This document shows positions 43,105 through 55,278 of a stretch of 64,000 bases of DNA, piece after piece. The stretch is from contig CM077829.1 of the NCBI GenBank assembly GCA_039720395.1, positions 25,753,842 to 25,817,841 of the forward strand, written 5' to 3'. The translations under genes were made by a program, and so were the position numbers. The DNA comes from Liquidambar formosana (Eukaryota; Streptophyta; Magnoliopsida; Saxifragales; Altingiaceae). The notes beneath the pieces are model-generated. The model was not told the origin of the DNA. It did no database searches and was given only the letters and a program-made list of their open reading frames with translations. Each line of letters starts with the position of its first letter. Positions within the stretch are counted from its first letter, which is position 1.

Positions 43105-43936
43105 TTAACATGACATTAGTTGCCTCTCCATTTATCTCTCTCCTCTCTCCCCTTCTTTTTCTCTCTTCACCGACTGCCTTAACAAAACTCTACAAATCAC
43201 AACTTACTTATAACTTAACCTCTCTTTGAACCAAAACATAGGTACACACTTTTATGGTAACTACCATAGGTCACCAAGGGCTATCATCAATGGTAAATAC
43301 TATATGATCCTATATGGAGTCATTAACAAAATCTCATGGGTGTGTATATATTTGAAGTCGGGTGAATAGTAAGCACACCACTAATACTTCTTCTCGTTTT
43401 TCATGGAAATTCACTCCATATCCGTAAAGCCCTTAGAGGCATAAGAAGAGCCTTCTACAATTGTTCCTATTGAACTTATCAAGCATTAGAAGTTTAGACC
43501 CATCAACCCAACCCTATTCTCATATCCATGTTCCTTTCTCCCCCACTAATCTAGCTAACATTTTAATCCAATCACTTTTTTTTCTTTTTTAATGTTTACT
43601 ATGTGTTACTTCCTTTTGCTGAAATTATATACATTGATCATTAATGGAAGCATAGATGAAAAAGGGGATAGAGTAATTAGAGAGAAACGAAGAAAACAAG
43701 GCGATAAAGAGAAAGAATAGGAAAGAGGCCAGGGAACTTTAATTTCTTGGTGCAACTCTGGCAAGCTTGTTGCCCGCACTTGCAATTATATACAAAATAA
43801 ATAGAAAAAAGAAAATATTAAAAGGAAATTAAGAAAACAAGAAAAAAGATAGAGGGGGAATAAAGCATAAAATAGTCCCAAAAAAAAAAAGAAAAGAAAA
43901 AAGGAGGAGGTAAACAAAAGGAAAAGAAGAACATAT
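43105..43936. other. Intergenic, no gene recognised
   Basis: This is AT- and CT-rich sequence without a supported ORF. Confidence 0.5.
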
Positions 43937-43937
43937 A

Positions 43938-43978
<41 letters not shown>

Positions 43979-44048
43979 ATGGCCATGTACAAAATAAGTT
44001 GACAATTTTTGGAAAAGATAGCGAGCTCCTAAAAAGAGAAAAGTGGCT

Positions 44049-44120
44049 TAGGATTGCTAGGAGTCAAACCTGGGTCTATTACTTGGGAAGCAATTATCAT
44101 AACCGTTGGACTACAAAAGC
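44049..44120 (-). pseudogene. tRNA-Gly pseudogene
   Basis: A diverged 72-nt copy of the tRNA-Gly at 30823-30894, with flanks also shared (AAGATAGCGAGCTCC, GGCCATGTAC and a GA run). The anticodon loop is changed to TTCCCAA, which would read CCC. The acceptor stem no longer pairs (GCTTTTG against GCAATCC), and the T arm is mutated (AGGTTTGACTCCT). Confidence 0.85.
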
Positions 44121-45489
44121 TAGCTGATTTATAAACCTTGAGAAATGCTATGTATAACACTTTATGTGCAGTACCAACATATAGCACCTTTAGGTGTCAC
44201 TATATGTATGGACTAAGATTCCTTCACGTTTTTTTTTTCTTCTCTTCTTTGCTTTTTTCTCTCCATTAGTCAACGCATCACTTTTTCTCTCCCTCTATCT
44301 CACCTTCCTCCATCTCATTTTCTCTCTTCCTCCATCCACCACCAGCTTCTCTTTCTTCCTCCATCCTCATTCATTTCCATATCCCTCTCTCTCTCTTCCT
44401 CCATCTTTTCTATCTTCCTGTACCTCGCCGACGACTACTTATAATGGTGGATCTCTCTCTTCTTCATATTCTTCTATATTGGTGCATCTCACACTCATTG
44501 GCAACTGCCCATAATGGCGAAACTCAATAAGTATCTCACCGGATTTAAGCTTCTACAACCTGATAAAGCCTTATGAACCTAGATCTGATACTCCATTTTC
44601 GCCAAATCTAAAGCTTTTTGTCTCACCAGATTTGAAGCTTTCGTCTCATCAACTCTGAAGCTTTTTCCTCCACAACACCATAAAACCATGTGAACCCACA
44701 TTTAGGCTACCGAAAAATTTCTCTAACATAGAAATTTCATATCTCCACAATAGTGGCATGGCTTGAAATATATAGATAAATTTGAAATTTATAATAGATA
44801 ATGTCGATGATATCTGAAATTATCTGGGATAAATTTGATTTGATTTGTGATAATTTGGTACATCACTAACTAGGTAGTGGCTCTTCAGTGGGATAATGGT
44901 GAACAAAGAGATGATGACTTCGGCAAGATGCAGAAGAGAGGGCAAACGACAAAAAGGAATGAGTTCAAATGGGTGATCAAGAAAGATCTATTGCTCTGGT
45001 ACATGCATCCATATTTGGTTTTAATCCTTTGGTTTTAGTACTTTGAATTCTAAATTGGTGAAATTAATGTTTTTAGGAAAAAAAAAAAAAAGATGTGTTG
45101 ATTTGAATAATATATTCAACGAATTCATAAATTTATTTAACAAATCCACAATGGTGGCATGGCTAGAATTTATCTTCGAAATTTATCACAAATAAATTCA
45201 AATTTATCATTGAATTTATCTGTGATATATTCTTGATTTAATCTGTGTTTCTTTGAACTTATTTGTGATATATTGTGACAAATTCATAAATTCATGAATT
45301 TATTAGTGAATTTTTGAATTTCTTTGTGATTTTATTTGTGTTTTTTTTTTATTTTTTATTTTTTTTTATTTGTGTATTTTTTTGTCTTACCAGTGATCTC
45401 ATCAATGGCCATGGTTGGGGACCATGGAAGCCACAACCATGGCTCAAACCAAAAAGAGAGAGAGAGAGAGAGAGGAGAGAGAGAAAGTG
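44121..45489. other. Intergenic, possible interior of a TIR element
   Basis: There is no supported gene. Sequence at 44150-44190 (GAAATGCTATGTATAACAC) has an imperfect inverted partner at 48400-48465 (GTGCTTCCTATAGCATTGC, plus strand). This suggests the ends of a DNA element whose interior later received the solo LTRs. A (GA)n tract lies at 45457-45485. Confidence 0.4.
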
Positions 45490-45848
45490 TGTGAGCATTG
45501 CGCCCTAAACCATGCGGCTTGGGAGTACGCTACTAACCAGAAGGGTTAGCACGGAGAGGAGTCGCTACCCAAAAAATCCAGGAACTAAACTTGATCCCTT
45601 GCAAGGTCTAACTCGTCATAATCAGAGAAGGTTTAGAGTTAAGATACGTTGTCGAAAAGGTGTTATGCACCCAACGTTACTCGATCATTAGACCAGCCCC
45701 CACTTGGTGTTTATTATCCATATTTAATAATTCAATTTAATTAGGAATACCCTTAGTCATGCAACAGTTTAAATATACACACAAATGATCAGTTAATGTA
45801 ATATAATACACTAAACAACTAAATAAAAGGGAAATAACAAATTACTAT

Positions 45849-47230
45849 TGTTGTCCCAAATATATAACCCTAGAGGGGGGGTGAATAGGGTTATTGGCCA
45901 ATTTGAAAGTTAATGCAAACTTAAAAATCAGATTATTGCAAGTAAAGATAAATACAAGAACAAGCAATAATAAGGAGATTAAGAGTAAGAGAATGCAAAC
46001 AACGTTAACGAGGTTCGGCCTTCCCGCCTACGTCCTCGCCTCAAGAGCTCGATTGAGGATTCACCAATCCACTATCACTCTCCTTCAAGGTGGAGCAGCA
46101 AACCTTTACAACACCAAGTGTTCTTCACCAACACTTGTTCAAGACACACTCTTCAAGAGCTTACAAATGGGGTTTCTCTCAACCTTTGAATACAAGATGA
46201 TTTGAGTATGTTTTTGTGCTCAAGAAACTCTCTCTGAAGAGTGGATACATAGAAATTAAAAGTTCACTCAGCTATTGATTGTATCTCAATAAATGCTCGC
46301 AAGTGAAATTAGGGCTTGTAAATGAATGATTTTGTTTGAAACTCAATGAATGATCATAAATGAGTTTAACTCATATATATATATAGCCCAAGGGGTCCAA
46401 GTGACCGTTCTGTGGCAATAAATGCCGGGAAAGATGGTTTGGTGGGCATTTAATGCTCAAAAGACCGTTTAAAAAACTAGTCGTTATGTAACAGCTTGAA
46501 GGTTTCAGTCGTCTGAAACTTCTTTCAGTCGGCTGAAACTAGTGTTTCAGTCGTCTGAAATGAGGCTACTGAAAATACTAGAGAGGGTGAAATATGGATC
46601 TTTTAGTGTATGATTTTCAGTCGTCTCAAAGTCTCTTTCAGTCATCTTAAACCTTATTTTAGTTGACTCAAATGAGTCGTTTGAAAATTACAGAGAGAAG
46701 GTTATGAGACTTGGTCATTTTCAATCTTCTGAAACACTTTTCAGTCTGCTGAAAAACCTTTTCAGTCGTCTGAAACTTCTTTCAGTCATCTGAAACAATG
46801 TTTCAGTCAACTTAAAGATGTTTTCAGTCGGCTGAAATCCCTTTTTCATAGACATGAATAACAATCTTAAGCCTTTTGACCTTGGGATTTAAATTCCTTA
46901 TTTATGGATCAATATAAGTGTTCATTTCAAAACTAAATGCATGATCCTACGCCCTTGATCATATGTGAACAAAAATTGAGTTCAAATCTTACAAATTTGA
47001 TTCTAACACTCTCAGTAAAGGCTAATATCTACGCTTGAAGTCCTTTTGAGTGTAGATCAACATTGGCTTGTGTTTTTTTGCTGCTTTTTGCTTTTGACTT
47101 GGCATGTCTGATCTTGGATGGTTGGAATCTTTAATTACATGTCTTATATTAAATTTAAAAGGCTCATGCATTAGGCCATCTAGTGTATTATTATCATCAA
47201 AACATGGGATTGAAACCTTTTAGGCCAACA
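45849..47230 (-). mobile_element. SIRE-family copia solo LTR, antisense
   Basis: On the minus strand it begins TGTTGGCCTAAAAGG (47230) and ends GGGACAACA (45849). The perfect 5-bp duplication ACTAT flanks it (45844-45848 and 47231-47235), showing insertion followed by LTR-LTR recombination. It is the same family as 24476-25802. Confidence 0.9.
46494..46860. repeat. Phased palindrome array TTTCAG-NCGN-CTGAAA
   Basis: About 14 copies of a near-palindromic 16-mer lie in the U3 of the solo LTR. CAG starts are at 46506, 46526, 46548; 46618, 46639, 46660; and 46722, 46742, 46763, 46783, 46804, 46825. Steps within clusters are 20-22 bp, close to two helical turns. Confidence 0.8.
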
Positions 47231-48471
47231 ACTATCAGAGAAATTAAATACTGTCAGAAGGTTGTTCACGCATACACATAAAATAAATATGTGTACGCAT
47301 GAACTTTGGTGCGTACGCATAATTTAAAGAATGCTTACGCATAGGAATTCATGCGTACGTACGTACTATTCCCCTATAAAACAGACTGCGAGTCTTCCCT
47401 ACAAGCGCAAACGCATTATCCAAATCTTTTAACTACTAAAATAATTTATCATAGGCATTTACAACACTATTAACATGCTTATTATACTATAACACTCCCT
47501 ATAACCATGCTAATGAGAAAGAAATCATTTACATCATCCTAAGTCATGCATTTCAATAGATAATATCATGTTATACTAATTACGCAAACAATAAGGTATG
47601 GATTTAAAGAAGGGTTTTACTATACGCAATGTTGTAGTTGATTTGCAGTTCCCTTAGGTCTATTTGTAGAAGTTTGTTGTCGATCTTCTTCTCTAAGGTC
47701 AATAAACACGGTGAATCCCTAAGCTTTTCTTGGTAGGCACAAGGTGGGTTGTCTTTCTTTCAGATCTCTCTCTTTAGGGTTTTTCTCTTTTAGGTTTTTC
47801 CAGCCACCAAGGTTCAAAATCCCATCTCCAAACTTTAGGTTAGGTATTTATAGTGAAAATTAGGTTAGAAATACCTTAGGAAAGTCCGTCCCCCAATTTC
47901 CAAGTTTTTGGAGCTCAAAATAGGCAAAAAAAAAAAAAAAAAAAACTTAATTTTCTGGTAAAAAACAAAGTTTGACATGGTTAGAGTGCGCATACGCATG
48001 GTCAACAAATTTGACATTTTTTGGTATTTTTGCCTTCGAAATTCACCGTGCTTATTTATCTTATCAAATATTGATTTACTAAAGCAATAAAATAACATTG
48101 ACCTCATCATCGAGACCCTGGGACTTAAGATAACAACCGGTACAAAATGAGGTGTCTATAGAGAGAGAGAAAGAGAGAGAAAAAATGGTGGATAACAAAG
48201 GATTTAGGTTGGAAGAGAGGGATTTGAGGAGAGGGGTTCTTATCTGATTTAAAAATCGGGGTATGAAGAGAAGGGTTCTTATTTGATTCGAAGAGAGGGG
48301 TTTAGGTTCAAAGAAGTGCTTGAAGAGAGAGAAGTAACCGTTTTTTTTTTTTCCTTCTAATTTTTATTCTTGGTTCACACCGAGTTGAAGCTTGATATTA
48401 ACATCTTACGTCAAGTGTTGTATAGGTGCTCTATGAAAGGTGCTTCCTATAGCATTGCTCTATAAATTATT

Positions 48472-48640
48472 GGACTTTGCTATTTCACCCACATTCTCCC
48501 ACCAATTCATATGTGGCAGTTTCAATTCTCCTTATTAATTTCATGCTAGGCCTCATATGATTGCTTTCACCTATACACTTTTGACACATAAAGTGAGTTG
48601 TAAGGATGGGTGGCAAAAGATGGGTGAAGTAGCATTTTCC
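48472..48640. mobile_element. Small Mutator-type MITE
   Basis: This 169-bp element has inverted ends GGACTTTGCTATTTCACCCA and, reversed, GGAAAATGCTACTTCACCCA. The flanks TAAATTATT (48463-48471) and TTAATTATT (48641-48649) match at 8 of 9 bases. Confidence 0.7.
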
Positions 48641-48893
48641 TTAATTATTTAACGGAATATTCGAATGCTTCTGTTCTTCCATTTTGCATCTCAATCTATT
48701 ACATCATAGTAAAAGGACTCATAACTTTGTATCCATAATTTTAGGCCATTTAGATTTCGGTTGAAGAGGTGGTCTAGTAATCCACAGACGATTATCAACT
48801 TTGCATCCACTACTAGCTGAGGTTCAGTTTCTTATAGCAATTGCATTACTTAATTTTCTATCATTCTACACTATAGTTGCATGCATGCATGAC

Positions 48894-49567
48894 TGATGCA
48901 GGGAAATATACACGGTCGAGACTAGCTCACCAAATTAATCAACAAGCTTCTACTAATCTGTTGATTGTTATAATAACAATGCCAGATAGTAGGCAACCAC
49001 AATCAATATTCTCTCAAGAACACAAAAGTAGGAAAAATAAAAGAGAAACTCTCTCTCAATATTATTAATCAAAATAATTAAAGTCTAAACTAAAAGAACT
49101 GTTTGCCATAAAGCTTACATCCTTTATATAGAGAACTAATAAGAAAACCTAATTCTATTAGAACAAGTAAATAATAACCTCCTAGGAAACTAATTAAATA
49201 AAGCAACAAATAATTAGGAAAACAAATAAAATCAAAAATAGGAAAATAGTCTAAAATAAGCTAATTAACCCAAAACGCTGAAGTTACAGCAATATGAACC
49301 AAATCCTGAAACAGCTCACCCAAATAGCCCAGTGTGCATATGCATGACTAAAGTATTTGTACGCATGCTGAAATATGCATACTCTCCATAAAGCATGAGT
49401 ACTCGCCATAAACCCCCATAAAGCATGCATATGCACAACAAGGTTATGCGTACGTCTAACGGTCTAGTTGGTCTTCAAAACGCGAAAAATAATCCCTTCG
49501 CTTTACATCCTGACGATCCATCGCCTCCAAGAATTTTAAGGCTAAACATACGATGCGGTCTGCATCA
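48894..49567 (-). mobile_element. 3' LTR of an antisense Ty3/gypsy element
   Basis: On the minus strand it starts TGATGCAGACCGCATCG (49567) after a purine tract and ends CCCTGCATCA (48894). It lies directly after the pol pseudogene. It contains repeated TGCATATGCA/GTACGCATG-type palindromes (49325-49455). Confidence 0.7.
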
Positions 49568-49593
49568 TCTTCCCCGGGTTAGAGAGAATTCGC

Positions 49594-51210
49594 CTACGAA
49601 TTCACATCCTCATCCTCAGAATTGTTGCCATTGTAGGGAACCAAATGCTTGACATAGAACATATCATGAGTGCGAATATGGCTTGGAAGTTTCAAATGAT
49701 AAGCATTAAGATTATTCTTTTCAAGGATCTTCAATGGTCCAATCTTCCTCGCAGCCAACTTGCTGAATTCTCCTATAGAAAACCTATCCTTTGTCAAAAT
49801 AGCATAAACAAAGTCTCCCACATCAAACTCCACCAAACGTCTCTTCTTATCAACAGCTTGCTTGTACTTCAAAGTAGCCTCTTACAAATTCTTTAAAGTT
49901 GCTCGGTAAATTTCCTAAATTTAAGCAATTAAATCTTCAGCCTTTGCATTCACATGCTTCAAATCAAGAATAGGCGCAAGGTTAAGTGGCGATCTTGGAT
50001 TGTACCCATAATTGATATAGAAAGGACTAAACTGAGTGCTATGACTGATAGAACGATTGAAAGCAAACTCAGCTTGATACAACCTTTGATCCCAATTCTT
50101 TCCATGGTTTCTAGCTAAGCATCTTAAGAGATTTCCCAACGAACGATTAACAACTTCTGTCTGACCGTCCGTCTGCAGATGATAGGCACTACTAAAATCA
50201 AGCTTTGTATTAGCAAGCCTCCACAAACACCTCCAAAAATTACTAAGAAATTTAGAATCCTTATCGGAAACTATAGTCATTAGCAACCCATGCAAACGAT
50301 ACACCACTTAGAAATGGAGTTGAGCCATGTGTAGTGCATCACTAGTCTTCTTGCAAGGAATAAAATGCGCCATCTTGGAAAATCTGTCCACTACCACAAA
50401 AATAGAATCCACGCCCCTTTGTGTACATGGCAACCCCAATATAAAATCCATGCTCACATCTGTCCACAGCTGTGTACGTATCGGTAAAGGCATGTACAAC
50501 CCCGCATTAGTTATAGTGCCTTTAGAATCTAATATACCTTACAACGATTCACGAACTTAGCAATCTCCTTTCACAAAGATGGCTAAAAATAAGAACGCAT
50601 CACCAACTGCAGTGTCTTATCTCTCCCCATGTGACCCTCATTATGCAATTCCGTTATAATTTTTATGTACAAGCTACATTCAGGTATACACAACAAATTT
50701 CCTTTGAAAAGGAAACCATTTTGCACAGTAAAATTATAGCGTCTACCTCCCTTTACATCAACTATAATAGAAACAAAATATGGGTCAGTAGATAATAATT
50801 CTTTAAAAGAATCAAAACCAAGCACCTTTGTCTTCATGCTAGTAAGCAAAGAAGTATGCCTACTAAGTGCATTAACCACTTTATTCAATGCCCCAGATTG
50901 ATGCTTGATAATAAAAGTGAATTGTTACAAATAAACCACCCATCCCGCATGTCTAAAATTCAACTTGGCTTGACTATTGAGGTGCTTCAAAGCATCATGA
51001 TCTGAATACAAAATAAACTCACTGTAGACCAAATAAGAATTCCACCGCTTCAATGCTTGAACAATTGCATAGAACTCCACATCATAGGTACAATAATTTA
51101 ACTTAAACCCATTCAATTTCTCATTGTAGTATGCCACAGGTCTCCCATCTTAACTCAAAACCGCCCCAATACCCACTTCAGATGCATCACAACGAAGCTC
51201 GAAAGGTATT
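49594..51210 (-). pseudogene. Antisense Ty3/gypsy (chromovirus-like) RNase H-integrase pseudogene
   Basis: On the minus strand the order is: RNase H (FELRCDASEVGIGAVLS, then YYNEKLNGFKLNYCTYDVEF), zinc-binding region (ELHNEGHMGRDKTLQL), integrase core with D,D,E ([36 protein letters not shown]) and the end HDMFYVKHLVPYNGNNSED. Stop codons interrupt it near 51150, 50910, 50580 and 50310. The reverse transcriptase and everything 5' of it are missing, because plus-strand Tat sequence begins at about 51215. Confidence 0.85.
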
Positions 51211-51214
51211 GAGA

Positions 51215-51395
51215 AGTTAAGTAGCACTAACTCAAGATGAATTTGTTCCTCCTGCTCTTATTCGTATATCGATGAAAAAAGCTAGCCTGTAATATATTGC
51301 AATTGATTCTAAAGAAGTAGGCACAAATGTTCAAACAACACTAACAAGACTTTCGGTATCTGATCGTATTGGTGAGACCTCTTCACAAGTATCGA
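51215..51395 (+). pseudogene. Left part of a Tat-type pol gene, interrupted
   Basis: The plus-strand frame reads EFVPPALIRISMKKASL, then NVQTTLTRLSVSDRIGE, the Ser/Arg-rich segment found upstream of the reverse transcriptase in Tat/Ogre-type elements. It is cut at the 5-bp target ATCGA by the 11.4-kb element and continues at 62783. One stop codon is present. Confidence 0.7.
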
Positions 51396-53216
51396 TGTAG
51401 ACACCCCGTTTTGTACCACTTAATAATTCTAAATTGCCTTTTTAATCCCAATGATGAGGTTTATTATTCGTCTTGACAAAATGCGAAGTGATTCCAAACG
51501 AGCCAATGAAGTCACAGCAAAAATTCTAAGTTTGTAGCCAATCATCATTCAGCCTTGCTACGTACACACCTGTAGTGGGTGCGGATGCATTCATGCGTAT
51601 GCAACCACTTGGGATGCGTAAGCACCCTCCTTTTTTATGGAAACTCCAGATTTAGTAGTTCTTTCTCCCTAAGACTTCTAATTGAAAATAAGAATCCTAT
51701 TTCGAATGCAATTGCAATTAGCAACCCAGGAAGGACTTCCAAAACCCCAAGGATCTCTATATATACACCATTATAATTCTGAAAAAAGAACGGGAACCCT
51801 AATCCAAGGAGCCACCATTAACTTCACCCAAAACCCTAAGCTAAGGATTTATGCTGTGATTTTGGAGGCTTGCAAGGAGGAACTAAGCGGATTCAAAGGT
51901 GCGTAAACCTGAGGGTAACTCTCTATCAATTTCTATTTAGTTTCATGAATTGTGATTATGCATGACAGAAGTAATATTGGTTTAATTATATGCATGCTGG
52001 TTGATGTGTTTTATTTATTTATTATGCATGATTTAGAAGAGTAGGGTTGTTAAAGAGTGAAATTCGTCGTAATTCAGCAGTAGTTTTCTAAAATCAGTGA
52101 TCTTATTTTAATCATAACTTTTGATTCCGAAGTCAGAATTGGACGAAATTGGTCTTTTTAGAAAGATAATTCAATTCTATACACCTTTGTATTTCACGAG
52201 GTTTGTCCAATTCCAACATTTTCATACCCAAAAACGTGATTGAAGTTTCTGCTATTGCAAAGTGACGAAAATCACTTTTCTTTCTCTTTTTCTCTTTTGT
52301 TTATTTGATCTCATCATGCATGATTATGGGTGAAATATGATGTTAGAATGCATGCTTAGGATAAATAAGTTGTACAATTATTGTATATCTTGCCATAATA
52401 GTGGAGTAGGTTGAATCTGAATAGGACCGACTGATTGCCCGTTTATCATTGTTATTGTCAAACGATGATGTTAACATTGATATGTTAGGCAAACATTCTC
52501 TTTTGGATTTTGTAGTGTCGATATTTGTTTCTAGTATTCTATATATCTAGTTTTAGGGTTAGTTTTTGTTGTTTTCTATTTTCTAGAATCCGGAATATGC
52601 CTACAGGTTGCGTACACATTTAGCACGGTTGCGTATGCACCCCATTGAGACAGACAGTCCTCTGTTCTTTAGGGTTTTCTGCACGATACTAGTTAGGAGG
52701 TGTTATCTCTTAATTATTATTGTCTAGAATGCGTATGGGCTATTGAAACAGGGCTAACAAAAGCGCAGGTTCAGGAACAATGGTGCGTATGCAACTGGCA
52801 TAGATGCGTATGCACCACGCTAATTAAGGCAGAAAGCCTGTCTTCTGATTGATTCTGTTTGATCCTATTTCATGATTCCTAGGTAATATATTTTGCATAT
52901 TTCATTATTGCGTGATATAATTACTGCATGTTTTAGGGTTAATTTTAATCAAATATCATTTCAATTATGGCCAATAGTTATGTGTGGGGGCCGATTTCGA
53001 TCAAGCATTGTCGGGTCCTTAACACCTTCCCAATGATGTACCTTAGCTTCGAATCCAAATCTCTGGTTATGACGAGCTGGACCCTGCTAAGGTTCATTGT
53101 TCCTAGATAGTAACTGGGTGGTGACTCCTCTCCGCGATTAGTCTTTCGAGACTAGTTGCGTATTCTCGAACCATTGTGGTGGTTAAAATACCTCTTTTTA
53201 GGGCATGGTGCTCATA
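51396..53216 (+). mobile_element. 5' LTR of the Tat-like element
   Basis: 1821 bp, starting TGTAGACACCCCG and ending GGTGCTCATA. It is nearly colinear with the 3' LTR, and many differences are C-to-T or G-to-A at CpG. Confidence 0.88.
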
Positions 53217-53217
53217 G

Positions 53218-53235
53218 TGGCGACTCTGCTGGGGA
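53218..53235 (+). other. Primer binding site of the Tat-like element
   Basis: TGGCGACTCTGCTGGGGA lies two bases from the LTR end. It is close to the tRNA-Arg-type primer site typical of Ogre/Tat elements. Confidence 0.75.
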
Positions 53236-54300
53236 TAGAGAGTTAGACTCCGTAGTAACTATTGGCCTTAATTAATTTAAAAATTTGATTAAATGAAACC
53301 AAATTGCACATATGCGCACAAGAACCTTATTTACCCTCGATGACAGTCTGATGAGAGACCCGGGCCCCACTCGTGCTTATGGGCTACTCAAGTTGGCATC
53401 ATCAACCCACGGCCTATGCCACTAGCCTATGATAAGCTAGTGAGTACGTTAACGGGCCGCTCTTTGAGCGCTCTAGCTTGGGTGACCCTTGAAAGAGAAG
53501 AAACCCTAATGGACCGACCACACTAATTACCCCCAAGACCTTTGCATAGCCCTGTTTAAATGTATGTCATTTTGCACTCATGTTAGACATTTACATCGGG
53601 TATAGGGCGAGGCCTATGTTTTTTATTAGCCATTTCAAGTTAGGCCCAATCAAAGAGAGATATGTGTTCTTGTTATTGGACTTAGGCTCAAAAAAAGAAA
53701 AAAAAAAAAGAAAAAAAAAAAGGGAATGGGCCTTTGATCCAAAGAGAGGTTAGGTGTGTGAATTATGGGCTCAACTTGAAAAGGTTAATGGACTATATGG
53801 ACCTAGTAGGTGTTAGGTTCGAACTAATTTGCTGAACGAAATCAAACCCAAATTAAAATGGAATTCCAAAGTCAATTATGTTTCAAAGCTCAAGCCCGAA
53901 TGAGAGTTAGGATAGATTATATTTGTAATTGGGTCCAAGACAAAAAAAGAAAAAGAAGAAAGAAAGAAAGAAGGAATAATGGGCTTGGATCCAAAATATT
54001 AGTGAGACGAGAGCATCTGTAATGGGCTTGAACTCGAAAAATGATTGACTTTGTGAGTATTTATTACACCTTGGGTACTTGAAAGATCTAGTAGACATGA
54101 CGAGGCCCAAGTCATAATAAGAAGGAATTGGGTAATCTTGAAATGGAACAGGCTTTACTTGGATACAAAAGGGGACATGGACTTAATCACTTCACTTGGC
54201 AATTTCAGTACAAGATTGCAAGATCACGATCTGATACTCGCGTTCTAGGTTGTGTTTGGACCCGTTCGCCTACAATGAATTGTTTGAGGAAGACAGAATC
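53236..54300 (+). other. Leader of the Tat-like element
   Basis: Untranslated leader with no sustained open frame. It contains A-rich AAAAAGAAAA runs at 53690-53722 and 53940-53975. Confidence 0.55.
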
Positions 54301-54310
54301 GGAACAGATG

Positions 54311-55278
54311 GCAGAACCAACCCTTGCTGACCTCATGGCCATGATGTAACATGACAAGGCTGACCTGCAACAAGAAAGAGCTGCAATGCAAGAAGAAAGG
54401 GCCGAGATAAGAAGTATGATGATGGGACTAGTGCAAAGGCTAACTGCTTTAGAAATGGGAAGAAAAAATAAAGGGCATGAAGGATCAGAGCGAGATGAAG
54501 GAGAAGTAGAAGGGGAAAAGACTGGAGAGAAAAGTGGTACAAATAAAACTGGTGAACATGAGAATGTGTGGGATCATAAAGACTATGCTGATTACATGGC
54601 TAGGAAGAACGCCAAAGCAAGGACAAGGGAAACGACCCAAGAGTGGACAAGCTAGAAACAGAAAACCAAGAGATGAAGGATCAGATTAATCAGATGAAAA
54701 TTACATGGCGCAAATCTCAAGGGATGGATGATTACATGTTTTCCATTACGGGCATAACTTCTGAAACTAAGATTCAATTGCCTCCTAAGTTTAAGATAGC
54801 GGACTATGAGAAGTTCGATGGAACTGGCGACCCCAAGCAACATCTTCGCCAATATCTAAGCATTGCTAGAATGAGGGGTTTGACCTTAGAACAAGCCCAC
54901 TGTGCCTTTCCTTTATCACTATCTGGAGATGCTTCCAAATGGTACTATGGGCTTGAGGAGGAAGTAACTAGATCTTGGGAAAATTTGGCCCAAGAGTTCA
55001 CCTATAAATACAATTATAATACCATGCTAGATGTAACTCTAAGGGATTTGGAGATGACAAGACAGAAACCAGACGAGAGCCTCTCAGATTTCCTGGGTCG
55101 TTGGAGAATAAAGGTAGTAAAAATGGTGAACTGACCAGCCGAGATAGATCAAGTTAACATGATATTGAAGAACTTGACACCTGTCTACTTTGATAAAATG
55201 TTGACTTCGTCTGTCATGACCTTCCAGCAATTGTACCAATGCGGAACTAGGATAGAAGATGCTATCCATCAAGGCTAA
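54311..55278 (+). pseudogene. gag of the Tat-like element
   Basis: It starts MAEPTLADLMAMM and meets a stop codon at once. A Glu/Arg/Lys-rich coiled-coil part follows (RAAMQEERAEIRSMMMGLVQ), then, after a frame change near 54645, the conserved gag core YEKFDGTGDPKQHLRQYL, FPLSLSGDASKWYYGLEE and PDESLSDFLGRWR. These are Retrotrans_gag features of the Tat lineage. The longest intact stretch is 54643-55134. No zinc knuckle is seen. Confidence 0.82.

Larger units (their letters stand above)
45490..48160 (-). mobile_element. Tat-type Ty3/gypsy solo LTR, antisense, with a nested LTR
   Basis: On the minus strand it runs TATAGACACCTCATTTTGTACC (48160) to AATGCTCACA (45490). It is similar in order and content to the LTRs at 51396 and 59245 (start TGTAGACACC, TTATGACGAG, GACTCCTCTCCG, GGTGCTCA). 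Without the nested copia LTR it is about 1.29 kb. It sits in a (GA)n tract on both sides, and no target duplication could be established. Confidence 0.75.

Noticed and set aside
44049..44120. Functional tRNA-Gly(CCC)
   Set aside because: The acceptor stem and T arm are broken, so it is listed as a pseudogene.
44150..48466. Complete TIR transposon enclosing the solo LTRs
   Set aside because: The inverted ends are short and imperfect and I could not find a target duplication, so it is mentioned only as a possibility.
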